Source of the DNA: Desulfamplus sp.
Lineage (GTDB): Bacteria; Desulfobacterota; Desulfobacteria; Desulfobacterales; Desulfobacteraceae
NCBI GenBank assembly: GCA_015231615.1
Contig: JADGBE010000016.1
Coordinates: 1 to 63,288, forward strand
DNA length: 63,288 nucleotides
Reading direction: 5' to 3'
Positions 51,286 through 61,120 of the stretch are shown here, piece after piece. The notes under the pieces are model-generated. The model did no database searches. It was not told the origin of the DNA and was given only the letters and a program-made list of their open reading frames with translations. The first letter of the stretch is position 1. Every line of letters starts with the position of its first letter. The position numbers and the translations under genes are program-made.

Positions 51286-51345
51286 CCTCCTGCAAAACCC
51301 ATTTTCTATATAGTAAAATCAAAGGGTCAATTTAAGTTTTGCAGG
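51286..51345. repeat. inverted repeat related to the 47630 terminator
   Basis: CCTCCTGCAAAAC (51286-51298) and GTTTTGCAGG (51336-51345) pair across a 37-base loop. The arms match those at 47630-47663, so this is a dispersed element flanking the HDOD-cyclase pair. Confidence 0.55.
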
Positions 51346-51390
51346 AACCTAATCAAGAACAGATATTATTGACTAATCAGTAAAAATATT

Positions 51391-54300
51391 ATGGATAACA
51401 AAGACAATAGTTCTGAATCTTTAAGCCGAAGTTTTATACGCGATTACCTTATAGCATTTGTTCCAGCACTCCTTTTTTTGTCTGTGTATATATTTATAGC
51501 GTTTTCTACCACCAATGTCTGGGGCATTCAGTCGCTAATATTGAAAGAAGGTATTGAAATCTATCATTTAGGACCTAATCTGGAGATACTGGAAGATAAA
51601 TCAAATAAACTTGGCATAAATGACGTTATATCAGAGCAATATTCACGACAATTTGTTGTAAATAAGGAGATAAACCCGAATTATGGCTATACATCTTCTG
51701 TTTACTGGGTTCGCTTTCAACTTACCAATTCCATGCCACAAACTTTAGAGTGGCTTCTTGAGGTAGGTTATCCACTGCTTGATAAAATTACCCTCTTTAT
51801 TCCTGAAAAAAAAGGTTCCTTCAGCTTCAAAGAGGCGGGCGATACTTTACCGTTTCATGCCCGCGAGATAAAAGATCGAAATTTCATCTTTTATCTGACC
51901 GTCCCTTCTGCTGATTCAACAACTTATTATATGCGATTTCAATCAGAAAGTACCATGACATTTCCTTTGATGCTCTGGTCATGGAAAACATTTACAGAGA
52001 AAAATACTGATGGACAATATGCTTTGGGAATATATTACGGCATAATGATCGTAATGATACTTTATAACCTTTTTATTTTTTACGTACTTTCAGACCGCAA
52101 CTATCTGTTTTATGTTTTGTATATTACAAGTTACGGCATCTTTCAACTCACTATGAATGGTATGGCTTACCAATATTTATGGTCAGACTCTCCCTGGTGG
52201 GCTAATCGGGTAGTGCCGTTTTCTGTAAGTATGTCATTGCTATGGGTTATTGTTTTTTCCAAATCATTTTTAAATACAGCTCATTTTACACCTAAACTCG
52301 ATAAATTTTTAATTTTGCTGGTAGGTTTGATCCTTATTACCGCTATTTTATCTTTAAACATTGCATATTCGATTTGCGTTAAAATAAGCACTGCAATTGC
52401 TCTGGTAGCACTCTCTTCAGTAATTATTGCGGGTGTGTTATGTTTTCAACAAAATTACCGACCGGCACGTTTTTTCCTGTTGGCGTGGTCAACCTTCCTG
52501 ATAGGAATTATTATAAGTATATTAAGAGGTTTCGGGATTTTACCGAATAATTTTGTAACGTCTTACGGTATGCAATTCGGTTCTGCCATGGAAGTCGTTT
52601 TACTTTCATTAGCACTTGCAGACCGAATCAACATTATTAAAAGCGAAAAAGATCTGGCACAGCAAGAGACCATAAAAATTCAGGAAAAATCCTACATTGA
52701 ACTTAAAAAAGCGGAAGAAAAATATCGTGGTATGTTTGAAAATGCCACAGACGGAATTTTTCAGGCAAATCCTGAAGGACAAATCTTCACAGCAAATCCT
52801 TCGTTGGCAAGGATTCTTGGATTTAGAGAATCTGCGGAGATAACTGTCGGGACTGTTAATTTTGTATGGCAGTTATATGCTGATGATGGGGAAAGAGATG
52901 ATTTTGTTGAGTTACTAAAAAATGAGGGAGTTGTTAACAATTTTGAAGCCCGGTTATATCGAAAAGATGGAATTGCAATTGACGCTTCCATAAGCATTCG
53001 GGCTGTTTATGATAACAATCAGGTTATTCGCTATTATGAAGGTATAATAGCAGATATTTCTGATAAAAAACAGGCCGTTGCCTTGTTAATTGCCAAACAG
53101 TCCGCTGAATCGTCAAATAAAGCCAAGAGTGAATTCCTTGCCAATATGAGTCATGAAATACGCACTCCGATGAACGCTATTATTGGTTTTACCAATCTGG
53201 CATTGAAAACCGAACTCTCAACAAAATTGAGGGATTATTTAACAAAGATAGAATTTTCAGCAAAGTCTCTACTTGGTCTTATCAATGACATTCTCGACTT
53301 CTCTAAAATCGAAGCGGGTAAATTAGAGATGAATGCGATCAAATTTGATCTTAATGATGTCATGAATAATATTGTTAATACTTTATCCGTTCAAACTGCG
53401 AAAAAGGGTATTCAATTAACCTGTATGGTTGAGGATATCGTTCCGGCTTTTCTTGTTGGCGATCCATTACGGCTGAGACAGGTATTGATTAACCTTGCCA
53501 ACAATGCGATTAAATTTACGGAAGCTGGTCATATCCGGATTAATGTGGAATTGGTAAACAGGGACGATTTTCGTTGTATTGTAAGATTCTCTGTCAAGGA
53601 TACTGGAATCGGGATAACAACTGAGCAGATGTCAAGGCTATTCCTTGCATTTTCTCAGGCAGATAGCTCAATTACCCGTAAATTTGGCGGAACAGGACTT
53701 GGTTTAACTATTTCCCAAAGTCTGGTAAAGATGATGGGCGGAGAAATATCGGTAGAAAGCGAACCTGGCAAAGGAAGTATTTTCTCTTTTACCGCTGAAT
53801 TTATCAGCGTATTTAAGGAAAGTGTTCCGGTATTTCCCGATATTATGTCAGGAGAAGAGTCAACGACAGCAATCCGGTCAAATTCACCTTATGAAGAGGA
53901 GTTGGCAATCAGGGAGTCAATCAAGGGGTCAAGGATTCTTCTTGTTGAGGACAACTCCCTGAATCAGCAGGTCGCAATGGAGATACTTGCAGATGCAGAG
54001 TTGATTGTGGATATAGCTGAAAACGGACAAGAGGCGATATACGCGATAGATAAAAATACTTATGACCTTATCCTCATGGATGTTCAGATGCCTGTCATGG
54101 GAGGCTATGAGGCAACACAGTTGATCAGGAAAGATGAACGTTTTGCCAATTTGCCAATAATTGCCATGACTGCCCATGCCATGAATGGGATACGCGATGA
54201 GTGTATTGAGGTCGGTATGAGCGACTATGTCAGCAAACCCATTGACCCTGGACAGTTATTATTTGTCCTCAGACAGTGGATAAAGCCTGTAGTAAGGAAT

Positions 54301-54996
54301 AAAAGTGTAAATTATGAGGACGCAAGAGATAAAAATGAAGGGATAACAAAGCCTGATGAATCCCGTAAGCAGATTGATGTCGATCTTCCTGAAAGACTTC
54401 CCGGGATTGATATGAAATCAGGTTTGAGTCGGGTTATTGGTAACAGGCGATTATACAGACAACTTCTTCTGGATTTTGCGAGGAACTATTCATCCGTAAC
54501 GGAAGAAATCAGGAATCTAATAGGAACGGATGAGCTTCAAACTGCTGAACGTATTGCCCATACAGTAAAAGGAAGTGCCGGTAATCTTGCTGTAAATGGC
54601 GTATATGCGGCAGCTGGTGAGTTGGAAAAAAGTATTGCAGTAAAAAATGCGGGGGCTTATGAGAGGCTGTTAAATAATCTTGACCGTGAATTGCAACCGG
54701 TTCTGGAATCAATAAAGGGTATTCCGCCAGAGCGTAAGGAAAAAAAATTACGGGAAGATACGCTGCTTGATCCTACAAGAATCGCTCTAATTCTGGTACA
54801 AATGGTAGAACTCATCAAACAAAACAATATAGAGGTTGAGACCTCTTTGGAATATCTTAAGGAAAATATTGGCGAGTCATCCTTCAGAGAGGAGATTGTT
54901 GATCTTGAAAACTGCATAGGAGCTTTTGATTTTGTAAATGCACTGATACCTTTACGGAAGATTGCCAATACCCTGAATATCTCTCTTGAGGGATGA
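51391..54996 (+). CDS. 7TMR-DISM hybrid sensor histidine kinase
   Basis: 1201 residues. Domains in order: N-terminal membrane helix, periplasmic 7TMR-DISMED2-type sensor (about 45-195), seven-helix 7TMR-DISM membrane unit (about 205-410), coiled coil, PAS (about 445-565), HisKA with SHEIRTPMNAI (His about 588), HATPase (DTGIGI, GGTGLGLTIS), receiver with ILMDVQMPV (Asp about 896) and HPt with AHTVKGSAGN (His about 1056). A complete phosphorelay in one chain. The 7TMR-DISM sensor type often responds to carbohydrates. It precedes the glycosidase and cellulose genes, which it may control. Confidence 0.95.
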   Translation: MDNKDNSSESLSRSFIRDYLIAFVPALLFLSVYIFIAFSTTNVWGIQSLILKEGIEIYHLGPNLEILEDKSNKLGINDVISEQYSRQFVVNKEINPNYGYTSSVYWVRFQLTNSMPQTLEWLLEVGYPLLDKITLFIPEKKGSFSFKEAGDTLPFHAREIKDRNFIFYLTVPSADSTTYYMRFQSESTMTFPLMLWSWKTFTEKNTDGQYALGIYYGIMIVMILYNLFIFYVLSDRNYLFYVLYITSYGIFQLTMNGMAYQYLWSDSPWWANRVVPFSVSMSLLWVIVFSKSFLNTAHFTPKLDKFLILLVGLILITAILSLNIAYSICVKISTAIALVALSSVIIAGVLCFQQNYRPARFFLLAWSTFLIGIIISILRGFGILPNNFVTSYGMQFGSAMEVVLLSLALADRINIIKSEKDLAQQETIKIQEKSYIELKKAEEKYRGMFENATDGIFQANPEGQIFTANPSLARILGFRESAEITVGTVNFVWQLYADDGERDDFVELLKNEGVVNNFEARLYRKDGIAIDASISIRAVYDNNQVIRYYEGIIADISDKKQAVALLIAKQSAESSNKAKSEFLANMSHEIRTPMNAIIGFTNLALKTELSTKLRDYLTKIEFSAKSLLGLINDILDFSKIEAGKLEMNAIKFDLNDVMNNIVNTLSVQTAKKGIQLTCMVEDIVPAFLVGDPLRLRQVLINLANNAIKFTEAGHIRINVELVNRDDFRCIVRFSVKDTGIGITTEQMSRLFLAFSQADSSITRKFGGTGLGLTISQSLVKMMGGEISVESEPGKGSIFSFTAEFISVFKESVPVFPDIMSGEESTTAIRSNSPYEEELAIRESIKGSRILLVEDNSLNQQVAMEILADAELIVDIAENGQEAIYAIDKNTYDLILMDVQMPVMGGYEATQLIRKDERFANLPIIAMTAHAMNGIRDECIEVGMSDYVSKPIDPGQLLFVLRQWIKPVVRNKSVNYEDARDKNEGITKPDESRKQIDVDLPERLPGIDMKSGLSRVIGNRRLYRQLLLDFARNYSSVTEEIRNLIGTDELQTAERIAHTVKGSAGNLAVNGVYAAAGELEKSIAVKNAGAYERLLNNLDRELQPVLESIKGIPPERKEKKLREDTLLDPTRIALILVQMVELIKQNNIEVETSLEYLKENIGESSFREEIVDLENCIGAFDFVNALIPLRKIANTLNISLEG

Positions 54997-55051
54997 GGAT
55001 GTTCTGGGGAGGTATTAAGCCTGTAAATAATTTAAAGGAGATTTGTCCATA

Positions 55052-58000
55052 ATGATATTCTCATCTAATTTTAACCGTTTTTTTTATCTGTTAATTCCTG
55101 CTCTTATATTATCAGTGGGAATATGTTTTATTGCTGACCCAACATCAGCCAAACTATCTGGCTCTACCCAATCAATAACCCTCACCATTGACCCTGCTTC
55201 TGAACGGAAACCAATCTCACCATATCTCTATGGAATAAATATCGCCAACTGGTGCCCATCGTATTACACCCATAGCGTTGAACAGAGGCTTCGAGATGCT
55301 AAAGTTGAGGTTGTCCGTCTTGGTGCAACCAACATGGAGCGTTATAATTTTAAAAATAATATGATGTATAATGTCATCACGAAACAAAACGAATATCTCT
55401 CTTTAAGCTGGGAAAGTTTTGTTGAGTGGACACTCAATGATCTTAATGCCGAGCCGTTTCTTCAGGCATCTATTTTCGGCAATGTGGCATCAGATTCTGA
55501 GGTGAATCAGGATAGTGCAGCAACGGACGGTATCACAGATGGAGATAGTTACTCTCATCATCAAACATCTGAAGAGGTGATGGAGTGGGTTCAATCTGCG
55601 GGTGACGATGTGCGATTCTGGGGGATTGGAAATGAACCGTGGATTGCATGGAAACGAAGTGATTATCCTTCACTTTATGCAGATGCCGCACATGGGGATC
55701 AAGTGCTGAATGCCCATATTTCCTATGATTACTACTTTAACCGATTTACTACAGTTGCAGAAGCCATTAAAACAGTCAATCCCGCTGCTGGTACTTTGGG
55801 TCCTACTCCTGCAAACTGGTGGCTTTACTGGTTTAATGACTATTCACCACTATGCCCTGTAAAAGAGGCTGGTGCAGATGCAGGAATAGACGATACAGGG
55901 TGGCAGGTGATGGCAAATCCTGACTCCACATACAATAAATCAGTTTTTCCAGACAGGGGAGGCGACCCTGAAATTGCAGGCTGGGAAACCGATCCACAGA
56001 AGAGTCTGCCACAGTATCTTCAACGAATGCGTCAACATGAAACTGAAAGCAAAAAGCGTATTGCAGACTACATGGATGTTCACCGTTATATCAGATGTAT
56101 TACAGAATATGATGCTGTTCAAGAGCCTCGCGGGCTTTTTCAGGAAGATTTTGCAAGCTGGGATATGGAGACTCTTTTTTCAGGTCTTAAAACCAATCTT
56201 CTAAACAGGCTCAATTGGGCAATTGATTCTTATTACCCTGAAACACTTCTATCATTTTCTGAATATGGATATTTTTATTGGGACGGATACCCCTCAATTC
56301 CCCAGATTTCAGCAACCACCCAGATAGATTTTCTTGGATTCTTTGCCCGTGGAGGAGTTAATCTTGCCTGCAACTGGTATGTTGGAGAACCAAATCAATC
56401 AGGTGAGGATTTAACCCATGCCCAGCAAGATAGTGCAAAGCAGGCTATGTTTGATGAATCTGGCAACCCCAACCCCAAATACTGGGCATTTTATATGATG
56501 AGCAATTTCTTTCGGGGAACCTCTGTTAAAGCTGAATCTAATGATTGGGAACGTTTTTCTGTTCATGCTTGCGAGAATGAAAATGGCGACTATGTTGTAT
56601 TTGCAGTCAACAAGGGAAGTTATGATAAGGCAACAGGAGATTATATTCCAAATCAGCCTCCAGTTAGTGCTGTTATTGATTTTTCCTCCATAGTTGATCA
56701 ATCCGTAACTGTTCCTGTCGCTTCAAATCCTTTAACCTCAAATTTGAGTTTAAAACGTCTTTTTAGATATGGGCTTGATGACCCTTATGTTGTTGAAATG
56801 GATACAAAAGGTGTTCAGAATAGTTCTGAAACTTCTACAGGAGATTATAAGAGTTTTACATTTGATTTTGAACCACTTGCCATTTATGCTTTTATATTTT
56901 CAAACAATCAAAAACAGTCTGATAACAATATCCTTCCTAATGATAATCTTGATAGTCAATCTATTTTAGCAACTCCTTCTATAATACATTTTAGTGCTTA
57001 CGAAACAGGACAGATTATAAATGGAGACAGCACAAGTTTCACCCATGCAATAAAAATTACAAACAAAAAATCCTATAATCCATCAAAATGGTCTATAAAA
57101 ACAGACCCAAACAGACCTTCATGGCTCACGATTCAAGGTCTATCAAACAGTATTGATGCGGGTTCAGGTATTATTCATGGTAATTCAGGCGGGGGCGGGA
57201 CTTACAATCTAAACGGTGAGACTGCTGTAACTGACTCTGTCTATCTGACTGTTGACCGAACAGGACTTACTTCAGGCACGTATGAGACTGAAATTTTTGT
57301 AAATACAGGGTCCGGAGAAGCAGAGCAAAGTGCGGTAAAGGTCATTATGGATATTATTCCAATGGAAGAGAATGGAGAAAAACGGATTGCTGATTTTGAA
57401 ACAGGCTCGTTAGCCCATACTCTTAATATTAAGCCTCCATATTCAGTCGGTTGGTGGGACGGGCATGGTATGCCAAATGACAGAAACCTGCCCTATCTTT
57501 ACGATTTTTCTATAGAAAAGATAGACCAATACATCTCCGATACCTCTGACTACACAGTTGCCATCAAAGATAATGCCATAGTAGTAACAAGAGATGTTAC
57601 TCAAATAAACCGTCTTGGTGGTAAATACTGCATGAAAATAGAGTTTGACAGGAGTAATGGAGATACAGAAAACGGCAGGCTCTATCAAAGTTTTGGCACT
57701 TATGGGCATAATAATTCAACAAGCAACTGGGAAGGATATGATGCTTTTGAGTTTGATATAAAGACAGATACTATTGACTCAACACACACCGATTTGTTGA
57801 TGATATTAAGTGATAAATCAGGAAACAAGGGGAAACCAGCAATAAACATCACAGGCATCGATAATATTTCTACCAACGGCAATATCTCAACTACTAACAG
57901 CAATCTCACAACTAATTTGACCAACCATACAGATATTATGAAGGTTGAAGATGGACACTGGCAGACCATAACCATTCCTTTGAAAGGACGTTTTTTTGAC

Positions 58001-58663
58001 TGGCGTTATCCACAGGGTCAAAATGGCTCTGAAACTGTAATGGATTTTGCAAACATAAGCCAGATCGAGTTTGTTCCTTGGTCAGGAGATGCAGCTAAAA
58101 AAGGAGGTATATGGTTAGATAACCTGCGTTTAACCAAAGCAGATGGAGAAAACAACCATTTTCCCGTTGCAGTTATTGAGAAAAAGAGCATACTTATAAA
58201 ACCTGAAGAGAATGTTACCTTAAATGCTTCTCAAAGCTATGATCCTGATCAGGAAGGAGAGATTGAGTCTTACATGTGGATTAGTTCAAATAACTTATCA
58301 AATACTGAAAATAGTGAGGCTATAGAAAAACTTTCAGATGCTGCTATCTCTTCTCCTATCTTTTCCTCTTCTGAAGAGGGTATTTATAGATATGATCTGG
58401 TTGTAAAGGATAGAGAAGGGCTTGAAAGCAGAAATATTGCTCAAGTTGTGATTACAGTTTCACAGAAATCTTTATCTGATGAGGCAGCGGTAAGTATTGG
58501 AGGAGGTTCATCTGGACAGGGCTGCTTTATTTCTACTATCATTGGTCTGGATAGCAGTGGATTTGGCAGCAATGGCAATAAAACATCATCAGGCTGGATA
58601 CTGTTTTTCACAATTATTGCTCTTTCCTTAATTGTAGGAGCATTTATGAAGGGGATTGAATGA
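55052..58663 (+). CDS. secreted GH44-like glycoside hydrolase, multidomain
   Basis: 1203 residues from the ATG at 55052 (GGAG 12 bases upstream). Signal peptide about 1-33. The catalytic domain (about 40-620) has ISPYLYGINIANW, FWGIGNEPWIAW with a likely acid/base Glu, and LLSFSEYGYFYWDGY with a likely nucleophile Glu, as in GH44 endoglucanase/xyloglucanases. Next come a BACON-like domain (about 640-770), a carbohydrate-binding-like jelly roll (about 780-1030), a PKD-like domain (about 1040-1140) and a C-terminal membrane helix (GWILFFTIIALSLIVGAFM). The stop overlaps the bcsA start (ATGA). Confidence 0.75.
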   Translation: MIFSSNFNRFFYLLIPALILSVGICFIADPTSAKLSGSTQSITLTIDPASERKPISPYLYGINIANWCPSYYTHSVEQRLRDAKVEVVRLGATNMERYNFKNNMMYNVITKQNEYLSLSWESFVEWTLNDLNAEPFLQASIFGNVASDSEVNQDSAATDGITDGDSYSHHQTSEEVMEWVQSAGDDVRFWGIGNEPWIAWKRSDYPSLYADAAHGDQVLNAHISYDYYFNRFTTVAEAIKTVNPAAGTLGPTPANWWLYWFNDYSPLCPVKEAGADAGIDDTGWQVMANPDSTYNKSVFPDRGGDPEIAGWETDPQKSLPQYLQRMRQHETESKKRIADYMDVHRYIRCITEYDAVQEPRGLFQEDFASWDMETLFSGLKTNLLNRLNWAIDSYYPETLLSFSEYGYFYWDGYPSIPQISATTQIDFLGFFARGGVNLACNWYVGEPNQSGEDLTHAQQDSAKQAMFDESGNPNPKYWAFYMMSNFFRGTSVKAESNDWERFSVHACENENGDYVVFAVNKGSYDKATGDYIPNQPPVSAVIDFSSIVDQSVTVPVASNPLTSNLSLKRLFRYGLDDPYVVEMDTKGVQNSSETSTGDYKSFTFDFEPLAIYAFIFSNNQKQSDNNILPNDNLDSQSILATPSIIHFSAYETGQIINGDSTSFTHAIKITNKKSYNPSKWSIKTDPNRPSWLTIQGLSNSIDAGSGIIHGNSGGGGTYNLNGETAVTDSVYLTVDRTGLTSGTYETEIFVNTGSGEAEQSAVKVIMDIIPMEENGEKRIADFETGSLAHTLNIKPPYSVGWWDGHGMPNDRNLPYLYDFSIEKIDQYISDTSDYTVAIKDNAIVVTRDVTQINRLGGKYCMKIEFDRSNGDTENGRLYQSFGTYGHNNSTSNWEGYDAFEFDIKTDTIDSTHTDLLMILSDKSGNKGKPAINITGIDNISTNGNISTTNSNLTTNLTNHTDIMKVEDGHWQTITIPLKGRFFDWRYPQGQNGSETVMDFANISQIEFVPWSGDAAKKGGIWLDNLRLTKADGENNHFPVAVIEKKSILIKPEENVTLNASQSYDPDQEGEIESYMWISSNNLSNTENSEAIEKLSDAAISSPIFSSSEEGIYRYDLVVKDREGLESRNIAQVVITVSQKSLSDEAAVSIGGGSSGQGCFISTIIGLDSSGFGSNGNKTSSGWILFFTIIALSLIVGAFMKGIE

Positions 58664-61050
58664 CACAGATCGGGCATGATTCATCTTTTTCACCATTGCA
58701 TCTTTTTCAGACATCTGCCGTTCTTTTACTGATTCTTTATCTTGCTGCCAGTTCTGCTTTTCTTAAGCTCGATTATCAGATGCTGATGGGAGCTTCTATT
58801 TTTCTTGCAGCTTATGCAGCTGTGAAGACAGTTCCAGAGAATCAACTTGGCAGGATTTTCATTATGGCTACCTGCGGTTTTCTTACGCTCAGATACTGGT
58901 TTTTCAGGACAACAGTAACGATAAGTTTTACGAGCGGTCTTGAGTTCTGCTTTTCCCTTCTTCTCTATTTTGCGGAAACTTACGGAATTATAATCTATTT
59001 CATGGGTATGTTTGTAAATTCATCACCAATGAAAAGGGTATCTCCGAAGTTGCCGTCAGATATTGATAAACTCCCAACTGTTGATGTCTATATTCCTACT
59101 TACAATGAGTCGGCAGAGATGGTAAAAATAACAGCCATTGCCTGCACTCAACTATTTTATCCTAAATAGAAGCTCAATATCTATATTCTTGATGATGGTG
59201 GAACCAGTCAAAAACTTAATGACCCAGATTTATCAAGAGCTGCAAAGGCGAAACAGAGGGCTGATAGTCTCAAGAAGGTTGCTAAAGAACTTTCCATTAA
59301 CTATGCAACACGGGAGAGAAATGTGAGTGCCAAAGCTGGTAACCTCAATGAATCCCTTATGAGCTGCGAATGTCGTCTTGATGAAGATGCTTTTGATAAA
59401 ATGTCCTGTATTAATGAAGGGATACATCAGGGCTGTGGAGAGGTAATTCTGATTCTTGACTGCGACCATGTTCCAGCAAGGGATTTTCTTCAGCACACAG
59501 TTGGTTTTTTTCTTCAAGATCCTAATCTTTTCTTACTTCAAACTCCCCATTTTTTCATTAATCCCGACCCTGTGGAGAAAAATCTTGAAACCTTTCGCAA
59601 AAGTCCGAGTGAAAACGAGATGTTTTACGCAGCCATTCACCCAGGTCTTGATTTTTGGAATGCCTCATTTTTCTGCGGTTCTGCTGCAATTTTACGCCGC
59701 AAATTTCTTCTTGAGGTTGGAGGTATTGCAGGACAGACCATAACAGAAGATGCAGAGACTGCACTTGGTCTTCATGCAAGAGGATACAACAGTGCATATC
59801 TTCTTAAACCACTGATTATCGGGCTTACTCCTGAAACATTTGATGATTTTATTGTCCAGCGAAGCCGCTGGGCACAAGGCATGATTCAGATTTTTCTCTT
59901 AAAAAATCCGCTGTTCCAGAAAGGGCTTACAATCTTTCAGAAAATATGTTACTTCAACTCAAGTTTTTTCTGGTTTTTTGGTATTGCCAGATCGGTTTTC
60001 TTTATTTCGCCTTTAGTGCTGCTTTTTTTTGGTCTTAAAATTTATAACGCTTCACTGATGCAGGTTTTAGGATTTGCTGTTCCTCATCTTGCTGCTGCCT
60101 ACCTTCTTTCCAATTATCTTTTTGGACGATACCGCCACCCTTTTTTCTCTGAACTTTATGAAACAATACAGAGCTTCTATCTTCTACCCGCGATTATTTC
60201 AGCAATTCTTAAACCAAGATCGCCTGTGTTTGTAGTAACTCCGAAAGCAGTATCGCTTAAAAAGGACTTCATAAGTCATCTTGCTGCCCCATTTTATATC
60301 ATGCTCTTTCTTGCTATTGCTGCCTATATTGCAGGAGTTTACAGATTGCTAACAATTCCCGGAGTATTTGATTCTATTATTCTCTGTATGCTCTGGAATA
60401 CATTTAATGTTGTGATGGTGCTTTCGTGTCTTGGCGTTGTGTGGGAAAAACGTCAAATGCGTGCAATGCACAGATTCGCAACAGATGAAAATGTGTTTCT
60501 TGACCTTAAAGGCGGAAAGAGTAAAGATGGGAATAGTAAAGATAAAGATAGCGGAGTTATGGTTTCCGCCACTTTATTTGATCTATCCCTTTCAGGAGCA
60601 GGTATCAGGATAAACTCAACCATGCCTGAAATAGAGAAAAACAACTCAATGAAAATGGCGGAAAATAACACGACTGTAGGAGGTATAAGGGGGCTTGGGC
60701 TTACAGGAGAACATATTATCATTCATGCCAAGGACAGTTATGGCAACAGATACTCCCTTCCAGTTGAGGTTAAACAACACAGAGATAAAGGAGACCATTC
60801 AATCCTTGGGTGTCTATTTACTGCAACAAATCAAGCAGATATGACTGACATTATAAATTTTGTGTATGGAGACAGCAGCAGATGGAAATTTTTCAGCCAG
60901 AGAGGTAAAACCGCACCAGTTGGTTATGTGTCAGGTTTTCTGCTTCTTATTAAAACTGGTATAATAGGAACATTGACCAATTTCAGGGGTGTAAGCTATA
61001 TTGTTTTTGATAATATTAAAAATTATATGATTCAAAATAAAGGGGCATGA
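58660..61050 (+). pseudogene. bcsA: cellulose synthase catalytic subunit BcsA with in-frame TAG
   Basis: The frame encodes 796 codons but has one TAG at 59167-59169 (codon 170). Before it: four membrane helices and VDVYIPTYNESAEMV. After it: LNIYILDDGGT, DCDHVPARDF, TEDAETALGLHARGY and QRSRWAQG, the GT2 residues for UDP-glucose and polymerisation, then membrane helices and a PilZ domain with RxxxR and DLSLSG for c-di-GMP. No other lesion is seen. A GTG at 59323 could restart but would lose the DDG motif. Read-through, a recent mutation or a sequencing error are all possible. Confidence 0.85.
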
Positions 61051-61120
61051 TTGGGTATTAAACGCCTGCAAATATAAAAACGAGAACCATTTTTCATTTT
61101 AAAAGAGATGAGGAAAAATT

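Noticed and set aside
59167..59169. Pyrrolysine reading of the TAG in bcsA
   Set aside because: Pyl is known in methylamine methyltransferases; there is no pyl gene in view and BcsA has no known Pyl.
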